Shown here: positions 45,840 through 57,368 of the stretch, piece by piece
Layout: each line of letters begins with the position of its first letter
Position numbering within the stretch: the stretch's first letter is position 1
From: Mesostigma viride
Lineage: Eukaryota; Streptophyta; Mesostigmatophyceae; Mesostigmatales; Mesostigmataceae
NCBI GenBank assembly: GCA_009746045.1
Contig: RPFO01000156.1
Span: forward strand, 1,286,653-1,350,652
Direction: 5' to 3'
DNA length: 64,000 bases
The notes under the pieces: model-generated
What the model saw: only the letters and a program-made list of their open reading frames with translations
Told to the model about the DNA's origin: nothing
Database searches by the model: none
Made by a program: the position numbers and the translations under genes

Positions 45840-47815
45840 TGCTTCCCCGCCTTCTCCTTCTCCCACACTGGGTGCTCCGCCTCCTTCTTCTCCGGCCCTG
45901 CCCGTGGGTGCACCGGCCCCGCCTCCTCCTTCTCCTCACGGGACGATTCGCGCTCCACGCATGGCTGCAGCATCAGTTAGCACGGGCAAGACATAGCAGT
46001 AACCGCGCTATGGCTGTTCTAGCACCAGCCTAGCAGCCTGCCATGATCAGTCAGCAAACCCACGACAGCTAAACCCTTGGCTGTCACAACCAGTCCATGC
46101 ATCATTAAGTATGGGTACGGGGAAAGCTTCCCGCATATCCATGCCCATATGGATGGCAGCAACACAAGGACTGGCACCCTAGCCCCCCGTGCACACACAA
46201 AAACGTGGGTCGTGGCTTCCACGCCCCATCCGTCATGCATGACAGCGCGTAATTTACTCGCATTCACACCGGGCTGCATCCCAGCGCCGTTGCTGTCCCC
46301 ATGTGACACGTCGGCTGATTAAGCAGATACACAGCTGAGTCTGATGTAAACCGCTAAACCCCAAACCCATGCAGACCACAGTCAAGGACGCGTGCATGTC
46401 AAGCCATGCCAATTGTGAACCGTACAGCAATTTACTTTTCAAGCCTGAAGAGGTGTATAGGAGATAGTAGCCTGGAAGAGGTTACAGGGGCACATGTCCA
46501 TTAGCGAGCGGAACAACACAGCATACACCCTACAAGCGTACCGCACAATGTCCTCCTGCAATTGTCTGCAGATCTCCCAATGCCGCAGACATCTCCACTG
46601 CTCTCATGGCGATTGCAAATGCTTGATGCCGCACCTCTGCTTACAGCAGAAAAGCTTCCTCCGGGCGAGGCACCTGACTGGAACCAACACCCATTCCTTG
46701 GCTTCACAACGTGGCCATGACAGCATCGTGAATCTGCTTCGCCAACGCCCACACTTCAGGACCCGCGCCCTGCACCGCCATGGCCACAGGCTGCACCGCT
46801 GCAATCGATGCAGCATTCACTGCCTGCGCCGCACCATGTACTGCATGCACGAAAGCCAATCCTGGCTCGGTTATCATGGTCTTGCCCGATTCCTGCTGCT
46901 TCTTCTTCTTCGATGCGGTCATGCGCACTTTATACCCTTCCTCTCCAAGCACGCCTTCAGCACCTGGCTCGTGCGGTGCTGAATATGCTTCTGAAGGCGC
47001 GCCTTCTAAACACGAAATGTTGGCAATGTATGATTCCCAAACGGCATGATAGGCACATAATCAGTCCCATTAATTGCTTTGCGGCAGTCAATGCACCAGA
47101 ACACCTGTTGAAAAAAGAAGGTTATGCACGCTAGCGATTACCCGCGGCAAGAAGCAATCAACACGCCTCGCTAACAACTGCAACCACAATGTAATTCATG
47201 ACGGGCCACTCACCGCTACCCTGCTCTCCTGCTTCAATGTCTCCCCATTCTCAAGGCCTCCATTGTAAACCTCTCCGTCTTCACCATCGTCATCGTCTTC
47301 CTCTTCCTCCACTCCGACGTATCCGTGTTTCCTTTTCCTAAGATACCTAGGGTTGTTCAAGTCGTATGTGCGGCGTTGGCACACTTCCAACAAAATTTTG
47401 GCCGCCTCTACCCATTACCATTTATTCGTACTATCATAACATATCCAGGCGTTTGAAAAATCATTCCCTCGTTCGAACTTCTACCCCTGGGCGTCCATGA
47501 CGAGGCAGTCACGACGGGACGCAGATGCACAAAAATAAAACAAGGCGACATCCCTTCAATCATTGACCAAAAAACAGAATACGCGCAGAACTTGGATTTC
47601 AACACCACGCACCCATTACCAGCGAGCACGGCTGGCCTGCAACCGCCATCATTTCATAACCAGAAGCCAGGGCCCACACTCCATCCCGTTACCTCATCTT
47701 CCACGCACGGCTTCCGCTGCTTCCCTCTGCTCTTTCGCATTCTCCGCCAGCAACCTCGCCTTCTCCTCGTCCAACAATCCACTAAGAATAAAATCCCCTC
47801 TATTGGACGCCATTC
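45840..47815 (-). pseudogene. Decayed multi-exon minus-strand gene, function unknown
   Basis: Coding pieces on the minus strand line up in order. MASNRGDFILSGLLDEEKAR begins near 47813 with a possible GTGCGT donor. AAKILLEVCQRRTYDL continues into the acidic EEEEDDDDGEDGEVY (about 47400-47210). VFWCIDCRKAINGTDYVPIM follows a CAACAG acceptor near 47105. GVLGEEGYKVRMTASKKKKQ then AGPEVWALAKQIHDAVMATL ends at 46704 with TGA. A possible last exon (ERESSREEKEEAGPVHPRAG, ending EKEKAGKH) follows a CTGCAG acceptor near 45965. The joins are not all in phase and the TGA looks like a decayed CGA. I therefore call it a pseudogene. Composition suggests a nuclear protein; no family is recognised. Confidence 0.4.
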
Positions 47816-48049
47816 AGACGAACTTTGCTAGCGTCTTTTCACCGGCCCCAGCACACATAATCTATAGCCGCTTACTGACAACGGCCGACAACGACAACTG
47901 CTGAATAGGCGAAAAAGGCTGATAACTACATTTTTATATTTCGCTGCATTTGCTAATAGACACGCACGTTCTCCCACTTCTCCATTACAATATAATTATC
48001 CATCTGGCCGTGTACAGGCAAAGATCCCCGAAGTAACTTACTGAAACGT

Positions 48050-48314
48050 ATCTTACAGCATCGGATCACTGGCACCTAATCTACAGGTGGTAGATTACCA
48101 ACCAAGACCCGTCGCGGTAATTTACTCTGTTGGTAATGTACTACCAAAGATGTGCAGTCGTAACGTTACTTTTACTTACGGCTAGTAAAATTACTACCTA
48201 TCATCCTACGTAGTAATGATTACGGCGTTGGATCTCACGCCTCGGATCTAGGTAGTAAGATAAGACCTCGTAATTTACGCCTCGGATGCTTTTTACCACC
48301 CTCGGACGAAAAGT
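48050..48314. repeat. TIR-like terminus, right-facing copy
   Basis: The sequence ending CCTCGGACGAAAAGTATA is the reverse complement of 1566-1620. Internally it carries GTAATTTACG, GTAGTAATG and GATC(C/T)...GAGGC repeats resembling 1611-2045. Immediately to the right the sequence is the copia gag region, cut inside its zinc knuckle. Confidence 0.7.
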
Positions 48315-48886
48315 ATACTGTAGTGAAAGAGTGTCCCTCCTTCAAGAAGACCCAAGGCCAGGGCAGCAACAAGAATACTGTAACAACAACAAAAACAACA
48401 AGAACAAGTCCCAGGCAGGCCAGCCTTCAAAGGGCAGTCAACAAGAGGAAAACAAGGAGCAGTGACTGTCTGAGGCAACCCCTACACACCTTAATTCACC
48501 CAAGGGGGAGGCCAGGTGCTCCAATGCAGATTTTATATCTGGGCAACAAAAGGGTGATCTCCAGGTTCAGGATGGCCCCAGGTCACCTGGAGAGGTTCAG
48601 GTTCCTGTGAAGACGTCCTTGACAGCTGGTGCAGCTGTAAGAATGTCTGACCCCATGCATCCTCGTGCTGGGCACGAGAGTGGACCTCTCATTTTGAGAG
48701 AAACCAATGTACAACCACAGAGGGGTGTGAAGGCCTCTGGTGGTATGCATGTGGTCCCTGCTGACGGTCCAAGTGTTGGGCATGAGCAGGGTGACTCAGG
48801 CTCTGAGTCAAACAGGATGGAAGTCAGCATGGTGATGCTGGACAACCTGACAGCACAGTCCTGACTGTGCCAGGGACTGCTTCCTC

Positions 48887-50041
48887 GTGTACCAGGAGTT
48901 GGGTGCCCGAATCCACAACATGTTTGGGCATGCCACTTCTCTGTCAAACAACTTTGCCTTCCGTATGGGCAGGCACCCCTTCTCAAGGCGTCAGCAAGCT
49001 GCCTCACGGTGTAAGTGCCAGTTGTCCTCCAACAAGCCCAGGAAATCACATGCCAAAGCTCTACCTCAGAGCATTGGTGATCTGCAATGTGATATCCAAC
49101 ACATCAGGGGCATGCAACTGTTGGTGTGCGTGGACAGGTACATAAAGTACAAGGTGCTGGAGCATTTACCTTCTATGAAGAACAGGTACTTGCTGGCTGC
49201 CCTGCAGAATGTGAGAGCCAAGTTTCCTACCACAAGGATCCAGGTGGACATGCAGTTTCAGCATCTCAAGGGTGATCCCACCCTTCCTGAGTTGCTGGTT
49301 ACACCTAGGGAGGCTCATGGGCAGCAGGGTGCTATAGAAAGGGCAATCCAGGAGGTCAAGAAATTGATCATCTCTGAAGACTGGGTACCCTTGTCTGCAC
49401 CTGCACTTGTCAGGAGTGCATGGTTGAGGAACGTGGAGCAGCAGCTGAACAGCAGGGTCAATTTGTATTATGATGGAGTTGCTGTCAGCCCAATGGGTCT
49501 ATATCATGGCCTGTGCCCCCCACATGTGCTGGAGGGCTGGAAACATGCTGCACATGTCACCTTTGCCAAGCTGAGGGAGAAGGACCGGGGTTGGAAGATG
49601 CTGGAGCCAACAGTGGGTCAGAGGGTATTAGCTTGGAAGGAACCGAGCCTGTCTGGCAAACGTGGTAGCTGGAGTCCTGGGGTGGTTACCCAGGTTGATG
49701 AAGCTAGCCACGCATGCTCAATGGTCAGCATGGAGGACGAACCAAAGCATGTACACCGGCTGAGTTGGTCATATGTCAAGCCTAACCTGATGAATGAGGG
49801 CAGTCAGGCACAAGGCTCACAGGATCTGCAGGATTTTCAGGTCCCAGGTGGCATCACTGACGCAACGACCACATCTGTTGCAGGGGAATCTGTCAGCCCT
49901 GGCCAGGTTGCAGAGGTACTTGTTGAACAGGCTGCAAGGTCAACAGCTGGGGAGTCAACTGTCAAGCCCAAGGCTCTAACCAAGCCCAGGGGGACTAGTT
50001 TGGCTGGATTGCATGATTGGGGCTCTGCAAATTTGCCTTAA
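48887..50041 (+). CDS. Copia-like integrase ORF
   Basis: 384-aa frame. A possible first catalytic Asp is in DLQCDIQHIRGMQLL, followed by VCVDRYIKYKVLEHLPSMKN, the strand expected in RNase-H-like integrases. The second Asp is in RIQVDMQFQH and the Glu in HGQQGAIERAIQEVKKLI, giving a DDE layout with the PQQNG(V)AER equivalent. SPMGLYHGLCPPHVL and GQRVLAWKEPSLSGKRGSWS follow, then a chromodomain-free Ser/Gln-rich tail. The frame ends in TAA at 50039, three bases after the heptamer AAATTTG. The next ORF overlaps by 25 bases in the -1 frame. Confidence 0.7.
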   Translation: MYQELGARIHNMFGHATSLSNNFAFRMGRHPFSRRQQAASRCKCQLSSNKPRKSHAKALPQSIGDLQCDIQHIRGMQLLVCVDRYIKYKVLEHLPSMKNRYLLAALQNVRAKFPTTRIQVDMQFQHLKGDPTLPELLVTPREAHGQQGAIERAIQEVKKLIISEDWVPLSAPALVRSAWLRNVEQQLNSRVNLYYDGVAVSPMGLYHGLCPPHVLEGWKHAAHVTFAKLREKDRGWKMLEPTVGQRVLAWKEPSLSGKRGSWSPGVVTQVDEASHACSMVSMEDEPKHVHRLSWSYVKPNLMNEGSQAQGSQDLQDFQVPGGITDATTTSVAGESVSPGQVAEVLVEQAARSTAGESTVKPKALTKPRGTSLAGLHDWGSANLP

Positions 50042-52102
50042 GGGCCAAGAAGCAGCCCAAGGTAGCCAAGCTCAGGTGGCATGGCAATCTGGGGCTGGAC
50101 ACTGCCTTAGAGGTAGACACTAATTCTCAGGTTTCCATCATTGTAACCAGAGCTGCAGCAGGGTACAGCATGTCTGAACCCAGCTATCAGTTTGTGTCTG
50201 ACTTCAGTGGCGGGGTACACGTGAAGGTACTGGGTGAGGTATCTATTCCTATCCTTGGACAGGACACTGCATTTTGTGTCTTGGAGGGCTATCAGGGACC
50301 TGCTCTTCTGGGGCAGAATTTCCTATGCCAGGATGGGGTAGTGATCACGTCCTCTCTCCTGACTAAGGAAGGGGCTGGTCAGGTCCCACTGATTAATTTC
50401 AGGACCACTCACCTATCACGTGCAGTAACCAGGTCGGTTAAGCGTGTGCAAGTGTGCCAGGGGCAGGAGCCCTTGGTTGATGACCTCATATTGCCAGCTG
50501 CTAGTCATCCAAGCAGTTTGGGCATTGGTCCTCACTCACTTGCTGGACACAGCCCTATCAACTACCAAGGCCTGGTGAAGCTCATGTCCTCTCCCATTAT
50601 GTGTCCCCAGGTCACACTGGGTCTGATTAAATCTGGGGAGGACTGGATCTCCAAGAAATGCGTGGAACCTGTCAATGACCTGCCTCCTGCACGACGTCTA
50701 CTCAAGCTCAAGTTTGTCATCAAGATGAAGGAGGTGGACGGGGTCAAGGTACCACATGTCAGGCCAGTGCTGAATGAGTTCAAGGGTACTGGTGAGTGCA
50801 CTGCTGAGGAGTTGTATACCCCTGGCATGCTGCATGACACTTGGAGGCTGCTGCTGTGTGTATTTCTAGGCCTTCTCAACAAGGGCTTGGACTATGGCTC
50901 AGTGGTGGTAGACTTCAAGAGGGCATTTCTGGAGGGGGATGCAGATGTGGCACAGGAAAAGTGGGAGGGCAAGACGCCTTTCTATGTCAGGGTGCCTGCT
51001 GTATGGAAAAGGGACATTCACACTGAGTTCCTTAAAATCCTCAAGGGCCTGGAGGGCCTGAGGTCAAGTCCAATAATCTGGAGGGAGACTCTCAACCGTT
51101 TCCTGAAGGAGCATTGCAACTTGAAGGTTTCTCCTGTAGACCCCTGTCTGTTTCTGGGGCAATGGGAAGGCCTACCAGTGTATGCTTCGCTGCACGGGGA
51201 TGACCTACATCTGATAGCTCCCACGTCGTGGCTTAAGGAGCTGATCTCCATCATTAAGTCCAAGTTTCCTCTGGGTAGGGAGCAATGGCAGGTGGAGAAT
51301 GAGCCTCTGCTGTTTGTGGGCATGGAGGCCACACTGGTGAAGAAGGGGGGAGTGGCGTATGCTGCTGGTGGGGGGCAATGATTATCAAGAGACCCTCATT
51401 AGCAAGCTTCCTCCAGTCATCACACAGGCACTGTGTCCCATGGTGAGGGGCATGGTTGCTTGGGTGGCAGGCATTTCCAGGCCAGACCTTATGGTCATAG
51501 CCAGGTTGCCTGATGACATGCTGGTGGAGCTAGGGTCTGCCAAGGTGGCTGATCAGGTCAGGGCTTCATCTGGCATTCTGTTGTCTGCAGTGGATTTATC
51601 ACAACCCATTTGCATGGAGCTGTATGTGGATAGCTCAATGGACAGCAGGCAGGTCTCCAAGGTCAGGGGCAGGGCTGCAGGGCTCTTTGTGCTCAGACAG
51701 GAAGGCCTGGGGAGTTTGGTGAGCTGGTTTAGTCGCCTGCACAAACGGGTGGCTGTCAGCAGTGATGTGGCAGAATGCAGGGCTATTTGTGAAGGCATTC
51801 ACACAAGCCTTTATCTGAAGGAGTTGCTTCATCAGATGACTTCTAACACTCCTTGGCCACTTCAGGTTACCACTCTTCTCAAAACAGACTCCATGGGGAT
51901 GGTGCAGTTTGTGCACAGGCAGATGGCCAGAAGTAGGGACTTGGATTATCTCCTTCTTAAGGAATTGTCCTCCTTGGCCAATATTGAGCATATCCCTGGG
52001 GTTGACAATCCTGCTGATGCTTTGACCAAGCTAGTGCAGAAGGCAGCAGTGCAATACAAGGTTCTTCAGTCTCTGATGGACCCATCTCAGCAAGCTGTCT
52101 AA
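50017..52102 (+). pseudogene. Copia-like protease, reverse transcriptase and RNase H
   Basis: The first frame (50017-51381) opens with a retropepsin-like segment: LDTALEVDTNSQVSII and, about 65 residues on, ALLGQNFLCQDGVVI. These match the D-T-(G/S) and LLG regions, with Asn replacing Ser/Gly. The RT follows: LKLKFVIKMKEVDG (the KWVYKIK-like entry), VVVDFKRAFLEGDA (motif A), KILKGLEGLRSSPIIW, and YASLHGDDLHLI (motif C, HGDD for YVDD). A one-base change in the G-run near 51370 moves reading to 51359-52102. That frame holds the RNase H: ELYVDSSMDSR, SSDVAECRAICEG, KTDSMGMVQFV and GVDNPADALTK. The G-run shift makes this copy probably inactive. Confidence 0.75.
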
Positions 52103-52937
52103 GCTGGTGCCTGGTTATAGGGCATTGGAGAGCAGATTGTGTGGTAGTGTCAGCATTGTGACTGGCATAATACCTGTATTTTAGTCTGTACTAAGGCTCA
52201 TGGACCATGGTACACTCACTCTGATTTTAATCAGGATACAGCCAGGTTTTGGCTGGGGTTCATGCTGTTGACTACACAAGGTTGACAGGTCCATTACAGA
52301 CCATGTATTCTATTTTAAAAGAAATGTATATTTGTACATACCTCACACAATGGTCTGGGAACCTACATACTGGGGTTTATAGGGCGGGGTTCGATTCCCT
52401 GGTATTATGTTTCTACAAGCTGGCCTGCTCAGGTGTTCTACATGTTCAGACTTCCCTAGTTCCCCAGGGCAGGATTTAATTGTTGCCTATGTGTTTCATT
52501 TTGTCATTTGTTTGCTGTGGCAATTTATCATCTGACAAGTAGACGGGCGCCATAAGACGGGCGCCAATACTAACCTGTTGAGAGTATGACGGGGAAACTA
52601 TTGTAATACGTCTTACTTTGTCAAGTGGTATTTTAATTGTCATGGATTCATTGTACTTATATTGAATATGTACTGGGTTTTATGGGATTAGTATCTGGGA
52701 TTAATGTAACTCACCGCCAGAAGGTCATTGTACTGGAGGCTCTACCGAGGTGATGGGATTAATTCCTGGAGAAGACCTCATAGAATTAACCTGTATGTAT
52801 TTAATTTTGTGTGTTTCTAATATCTGGTGGTACTATGTAATGCCACTTCCATAGGTTTTTGTCCATTTCTCATGGAATGGTTTTCCCTGTGGCAGATCTG
52901 TTTCTTTTCCAGTTCCTTAAAAGAAAGGGCTGGGGGA
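52103..52937. other. 3' untranslated region of the copia-like element
   Basis: No gene. It is AT-rich and ends in a purine-rich stretch near 52918-52938 (AAAGAAAGGGCTGGGGGAA), a candidate polypurine tract for plus-strand priming. Confidence 0.4.
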
Positions 52938-53700
52938 ATGGCAATGGCCATTAAAGACATCTGTTCAAGCTTCAAGCTGGAGTGAAGGACATTTCAAGCT
53001 ACTTCAAGGGTCCCTGGCAGGGGATGTGATCCCTAAAGAAAAGAAGGGATTGGAGTTAACGTAAAGGATTTACGTTAGATGGATAGAGATTGTTACGCTC
53101 TTTCCAACGGCACCTTGAACGCCTCATTTGGTTAAGGAACGTAAAAGTTATGACGTTTCCTAGGCTGTGCCAACAGTACCCGGCGCGCCACTGTGGGCGC
53201 GTACGGACGCAGGATGTACAAGTGTCACTTTGATAGTCCGCAGGACGTTGACAGGACTTGTACAGGACTTGATGGTCAATTGATAGGTAGGCGTGCTGTA
53301 GAGCGCCAGGACCTATGAGACAATTGATGCTGAGTAGTGTACGGATAGGTCCACAGGACTAGCCGTATGGACAATTGATAGATCTGCGCGCCAAAGGCGT
53401 GCCAGAGTCTGTGTAATCAATTGATTGACAGTTCAGCTGTGACAGTACAGCTGAATACTTGGACGCGTCCCTAGCAAGCTATATGTATGACTTGGTAGCT
53501 CTAGGACGCCAGCTCTTGCGTGCACGCTCTCTAGGCACAGCGACCCTGTCGTCTGTGCTACGTGCAGTCTCGGACGTGACGTGACTTACGTCTGTGTTTT
53601 CTCATTATAATAAAGGCAACTTTCCTGCAAGAGCCATGGATTCCCTCGGGAGTAAACTCTCATTCAACTGATCACGCCAGCTGCACAAGGTACAACTAAC
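52938..53700 (+). promoter_or_regulatory. Putative 3' LTR of the copia-like element
   Basis: It begins TGGCAATGG just after the candidate polypurine tract. TTATAATAAAGGCAAC near 53606 could serve as TATA or polyA signal. It ends near ACTATACATCA before the reversed LINE fragment. There is no second LTR in the window to confirm the boundaries. Confidence 0.35.
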
Positions 53701-53706
53701 TATACA

Positions 53707-54375
53707 TCACAAAACTACACGCAGCAACAGCGCTGCCGGCCCACCATGCAGGCCTGGAAGGGATCTAGACCGCATGGGTCGCGACAAAGTCGGCCCGGGT
53801 GCGGCGGAACAACACATCAGCCACGGTGCGAGTGAGGGCGAGTGACAGGCGCTGCCGCCAATACGAGGACCACGTGCGGGCCGACCACGGGGCGGTCTGA
53901 CCCTCGAGGTCGAGGCGGTCTTCGCGGCGCTGGCAGCACTCGTGGAAAAACTCCGCTGTCTTGGGGCCCATGGCCCCGAACTCCTCAAGGACAAAGGGGA
54001 TGACCCGGTGGGGCCCCACATTGCCGTATAGGAGGCAAACTTGTCGCGCTCAGCCACATGCAGCGGCGGCAGCGCCGGCATCCACAGCCGCCCGGAGGAT
54101 GTGGCGACCGGAGAGCGGCCGAGCCACGGAGACATCAATGAGCAGGTGGCAACCCTGCCCGTCGTAGTCAAGCACGGTAATGTCGGGGCGGTGGTTGGGT
54201 GAGTAGAGGGCGGCCCCATCCGCGTCCTCGCACTTGATGGTGGAGTGGGGAAAGACCGACCGAACCATGGCACACACCACCCGTAGGCGGGAGAGCGGTA
54301 TGGAGATAGAGGAACCAGTTCTGGTTCTGCTGGCCACCCATGCACGCGATGTAGTGCGTCCCAGTAGTGTCTTGT
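53707..54375 (-). mobile_element. RLE-LINE C-terminal fragment, divergent subfamily
   Basis: The minus strand encodes GTHYIACMGGQQNQNWFLYL, SPNHRPDI, LLIDVSVARPL and WSSYWRQRLSLALTRTVADV, with several frame breaks. It is a diverged relative of the element at 54395. It retains the full CAACCACCG reading (YSPNHRPD) that is one base short in the other two copies, so it documents the ancestral frame. Confidence 0.8.
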
Positions 54376-54381
54376 AGTAGT

Positions 54382-56895
54382 ATATATATTCCCTGACATT
54401 CCCGCGGGCTTCCTCTACCGGGCCGTCGGGCTGGCGCTACGAGCACTTGGAGGTCCTGGTGGGGCATGGGGGCGAGGACATTCTCTTTGACACCCTCATT
54501 GACCTGGCGGCTGGTCGCGTTCCTCCCGCTGCGCGCGAGTGGTTAGCGGGCGCTCGCCTCCTCGCTCTGCTCAAGGGTGTCTTGCCCCCCCCCGAGGGCA
54601 AGGTGCGCCCGATCGCCTGCGGTGAGGTGCTCCGCAAGCTCGTGGGCAAAGTGATCTGCCGCCAAAAGGCGCCCGAGCTCCGTGCCTTTTTCTGCCCGCC
54701 CCTCGCAGCGGGTGAGACCTCGGTGGCGGCCCAGCTGGGGGTGACGACTCCAGGCGGGGCGGATATCCTCATCCATTCGGTGCAGGCCTACCTCGAGGCC
54801 CACCCCACCCACGCTGTCGTCAAGGTCGACTGCCACAACGCGTTCAACAGTCTGTCCCGCGCCAGCATGTTTGCGGCCGTCATAGAGTCCTTCGAGGACT
54901 TGTACGCTTGGACAGCCGTGTGCTACGGCCAGCCCGGCCAACTGGTTCACATCATGGAGGACGGCACTCGCGGCGGCCTGCTGTCGCGGTCGGGCACCCA
55001 GCAAGGGGACCCCCTGGGACCCCTGTACTTTGCCGCCCCCCTCCAGGGTTGCCTCCAAGCGGTCCATGCTGCCCACCCGGCGGTCGCTATTCAGGCCTAC
55101 TTGGATGATATCTACCTTCTGGGCCCTGTGCCGGACACCACCGCGGCTCTGCTGGCACTGCAGACCGCGGTGGCCGACATCAACCTCCAGTTGACCCTGG
55201 CCAAGTGCGCGGTGTACTCGCCCCAAGGTGATTGCTCCGGCTTTCCGCCCCAGCTCTTGGGCCGGGACGAGCGCCTCCATGGGTTGGATGTCCTCGGCGT
55301 TCCGGTTGGCGACCCCGCGTTTGTCATCGATGCTCTGCGGGCCGCCCTCGAGGCACGCACTGAGGTACTGCCCTTGATTGCGCGCCTTCATGATTCGCAG
55401 ACCAAGGGTCTGCTTCTGTGGTTTTGCGCTCACCCTCGCGTCGTTCACTGGCTCCGGGGCGCTCTTCCGGCTCAGGTCCGGCTGGCCGCCGAGGGCCACG
55501 ACGAACGCATCCAGTCGGCCTTGGCGCAGCTGGTCCCGGGCCCCGACCTCCCGCCACATGCTATTCGCATTGCCTCCCTGCCTGCACGGATGGGTGGCTG
55601 CGGTCTGACTCGTGCCGCCCGGCTGGCCCCAGCAGCATTTTTGGGCTCCGTCGCTCAGTCGTGGGCGGAAAGCTGCCGGCTCCTGCCCCTTTTGGCAACG
55701 GCAGCGCCTGACCTCCTGGACCCCAGCAGCCCTTTGCCCTTCGTCACCGCCATCCAGGAGGCCTATGCTGAGATCCAGCAGGCCTGTTCTCCCGTCCGTG
55801 CCGCTCAGGCGGTACAGCGCCACCTCCCTCGCGGCACTCCCTCGGTCGCCTCCGTTCAATCTCCCGCCGCATTCCCTGCTCGCGTCATCGATAAACACCA
55901 GAAAACCTACGCGGGTATTCTGCACACGGCTGATTGGATTGCTCTTTTCGCGGACCTCAACGCTCAGGGACGTGCGTGGCTGTTCTCGCTTTCCTTGCGG
56001 AGTGTGGGCTCGGCGTACCTTCGTGCTCTTCCCATGGCCCCCCCATTCGCCTTGGCTCCCAGCCACTACTCGGTGGCGCTCCGGCACCAGCTATTTGCCC
56101 CGCAGCCTCTTGTTCCGGCCGGGCGGCCTTGTGGTAGCTGTGGGCAGCCGCTGGATCCCACGGGGACTCACTACCTTGCCTGCATGGGGGGCCAACAGAA
56201 TCAGAATTGGTATTTGTATTTGCACACTGTCCTCCTGACGGTGGTGCTCGCCATGATTCGGTCGGTTTTCCCCCACGCGAACATCCGGTCCGAGGATGCG
56301 GATGGCGCTGCCTTCTATTCCCCAACCACCGGCCTGACATCGTGGTGCTGGACTTTGAGGGGGGTGGCCGGCATCTGCTTATTGACGTTTCGGTGGCGCG
56401 GCCCTTGGCTCTTAGCCACGTGGCTGGGGCCTCCCTCACGGCAGGTTACACGGCGGACCGGGCGGAGCGGGCCAAGCTCCTGGCCTACGGCGACGTCGGG
56501 CACCATCGTGTGGTGCCCTTTGTCCTGGAGGAGTTTGGGGCCATGGGGCCCCTGACCTCCGCCTTCTTCAAGGAGTGTTGCCGGCTCCGGGAGGACCGGC
56601 TGGACCTGGAGGGCCAGCGGGCCCCATGGTCGGCGCGGACCTGGACGTCATATTGGCGTCAGCGCTTGTCGGTGGCGCTGACTCGGGCCATGGCTGACAT
56701 CATGCTCCGCCGTACGCGAGCTGATTTTGCGGTGCAGCAGGGCTATTAGGTTCCTCCCGTTAGGCGTTTCCATTGGTCTTATCGTAGTATAGAGCTTTGA
56801 CATGGCTCTGTATATAGGTTTATAGCTGGGCGTTTGCTTTGGTTTGAGTGATTTCACTCTGCTGTAAGTAATTATATTTTTAATATATATTCCCT
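54382..56895 (+). mobile_element. RLE-type LINE, 2.5-kb copy with 13-bp TSD
   Basis: The body is 54395-56882, flanked by ATATATATTCCCT at 54382-54394 and 56883-56895. It is 5' truncated inside the RT (first codons STGPSGWRYEHLEVL). It ends ATTATATTTTTA with no long polyA. Confidence 0.92.
54399..56749 (+). pseudogene. LINE reverse transcriptase plus restriction-like endonuclease
   Basis: The RT frame runs to about 56320: GKVRPIACGEVLRKLVGK, VVKVDCHNAFNSLSR (motif A), GTQQGDPLGPLYFA (motif B), AYLDDIYLL (motif C, YLDD), and LTLAKCAVYSP. The C-terminal part has CGSCGQPLDPTGTHYLACM (CCHC knuckle, C-x2-C-x9-H-x3-C). It then has HRPDIVVLDFEGGGRHLLID, the (R/K)PD-x12-D signature of restriction-like endonucleases of the R2/NeSL/CRE type. 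The frame is lost by one C in TTCCCCAACCACCGG just before that motif; 56207-56749 holds the continuation and ends VQQGY. The N-terminus is missing. The product would nick the target and prime reverse transcription there. Confidence 0.85.
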
Positions 56896-57068
56896 GATTT
56901 TGCGGTGCAGCACGGCTATTAGGTTCCTCCCGTTAGGCGTTTCCATTGGTCTTATCGTAGTATAGAGCTTTGACATGGCTCTGTATATAGGTTTATAGCT
57001 GGGCGTTTGCTTTGGTTTGAGTGATTTCACTATGCTGTAAGTAATTATATTTTTAATATATATTCCCT
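56896..57068 (+). mobile_element. Second RLE-LINE insertion at the same site (160 bp)
   Basis: This 160-bp 3' copy (56896-57055) directly follows the longer one. It has the same 13-bp duplication on each side (56883-56895 and 57056-57068). It begins GATTTTGCGGTGCAGCACGG and ends TTTTTA, with a few substitutions. Confidence 0.92.
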
Positions 57069-57106
57069 AGTCTGAGGTGGCAGGAGGGGCCTGCCAGGGC
57101 TTGTGG

Positions 57107-57334
57107 TCAACGTGGATGACCGCCCCCCTCCAGTATACCGGCTTCCCCCCTGCGCTCTGCATGCCGGAGCTGAAGGTAGGTCGGCCATAGCTCGCGTCGC
57201 CGCTGTTGCTGGGCCAGGGTCAAGTTGTCGTCCAGCGTGAAGCGAGTCCCCGAGAGCTTCTTGCGGCCTTTAAGGAACGACAGCTTGTACGCCATGTACG
57301 AGTGAGGAGCACGGGTGCCGGGCCAGCCTAACGC
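57107..57334 (-). pseudogene. LINE ORF1p-like C-terminal exon, reverse
   Basis: After a TTTTGCAG acceptor the minus strand reads ALGWPGTRAPHSYMAYKLSF, then KKLSGTRFTLDDNLTLAQQQ and RRRELWPTYLQLRHAE. This matches the C-terminal domain of L1-type ORF1 proteins (LDDDLTPAQLRARR in the element at 58423). A G-run shift separates it from GKPVYWRGAVIHVDHKP, the usual end of that domain. Confidence 0.6.
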
Positions 57335-57368
57335 CTGCAAAAGACACGATATTTGGCACAAAAACAAT

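Larger units (their letters stand above)
48315..53700 (+). mobile_element. Copia-type LTR retrotransposon, 5' end missing
   Basis: The element starts abruptly at the TIR-like terminus with KECPSFKKTQGQ, the tail of a CCHC gag knuckle. The 5' LTR, most of gag and the primer site are therefore absent. Domains in order: gag remnant (48323-48864, frames broken), integrase-like (48887-50041), protease-like plus reverse transcriptase (50017-51381), RNase H (51359-52102). Untranslated sequence and a putative 3' LTR follow. Ty1/copia assignment rests on the RT and RNase H motifs. The gene order is unusual for copia, where protease normally precedes integrase. Confidence 0.8.

Noticed and set aside
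53707-54399. 230-aa minus-strand protein as a gene
   Set aside because: Out-of-frame reading of a decayed LINE fragment; the true frame is in short pieces.
54543-56087. 514-aa minus-strand frame
   Set aside because: Antisense shadow of the GC-rich LINE reverse transcriptase; no motifs.
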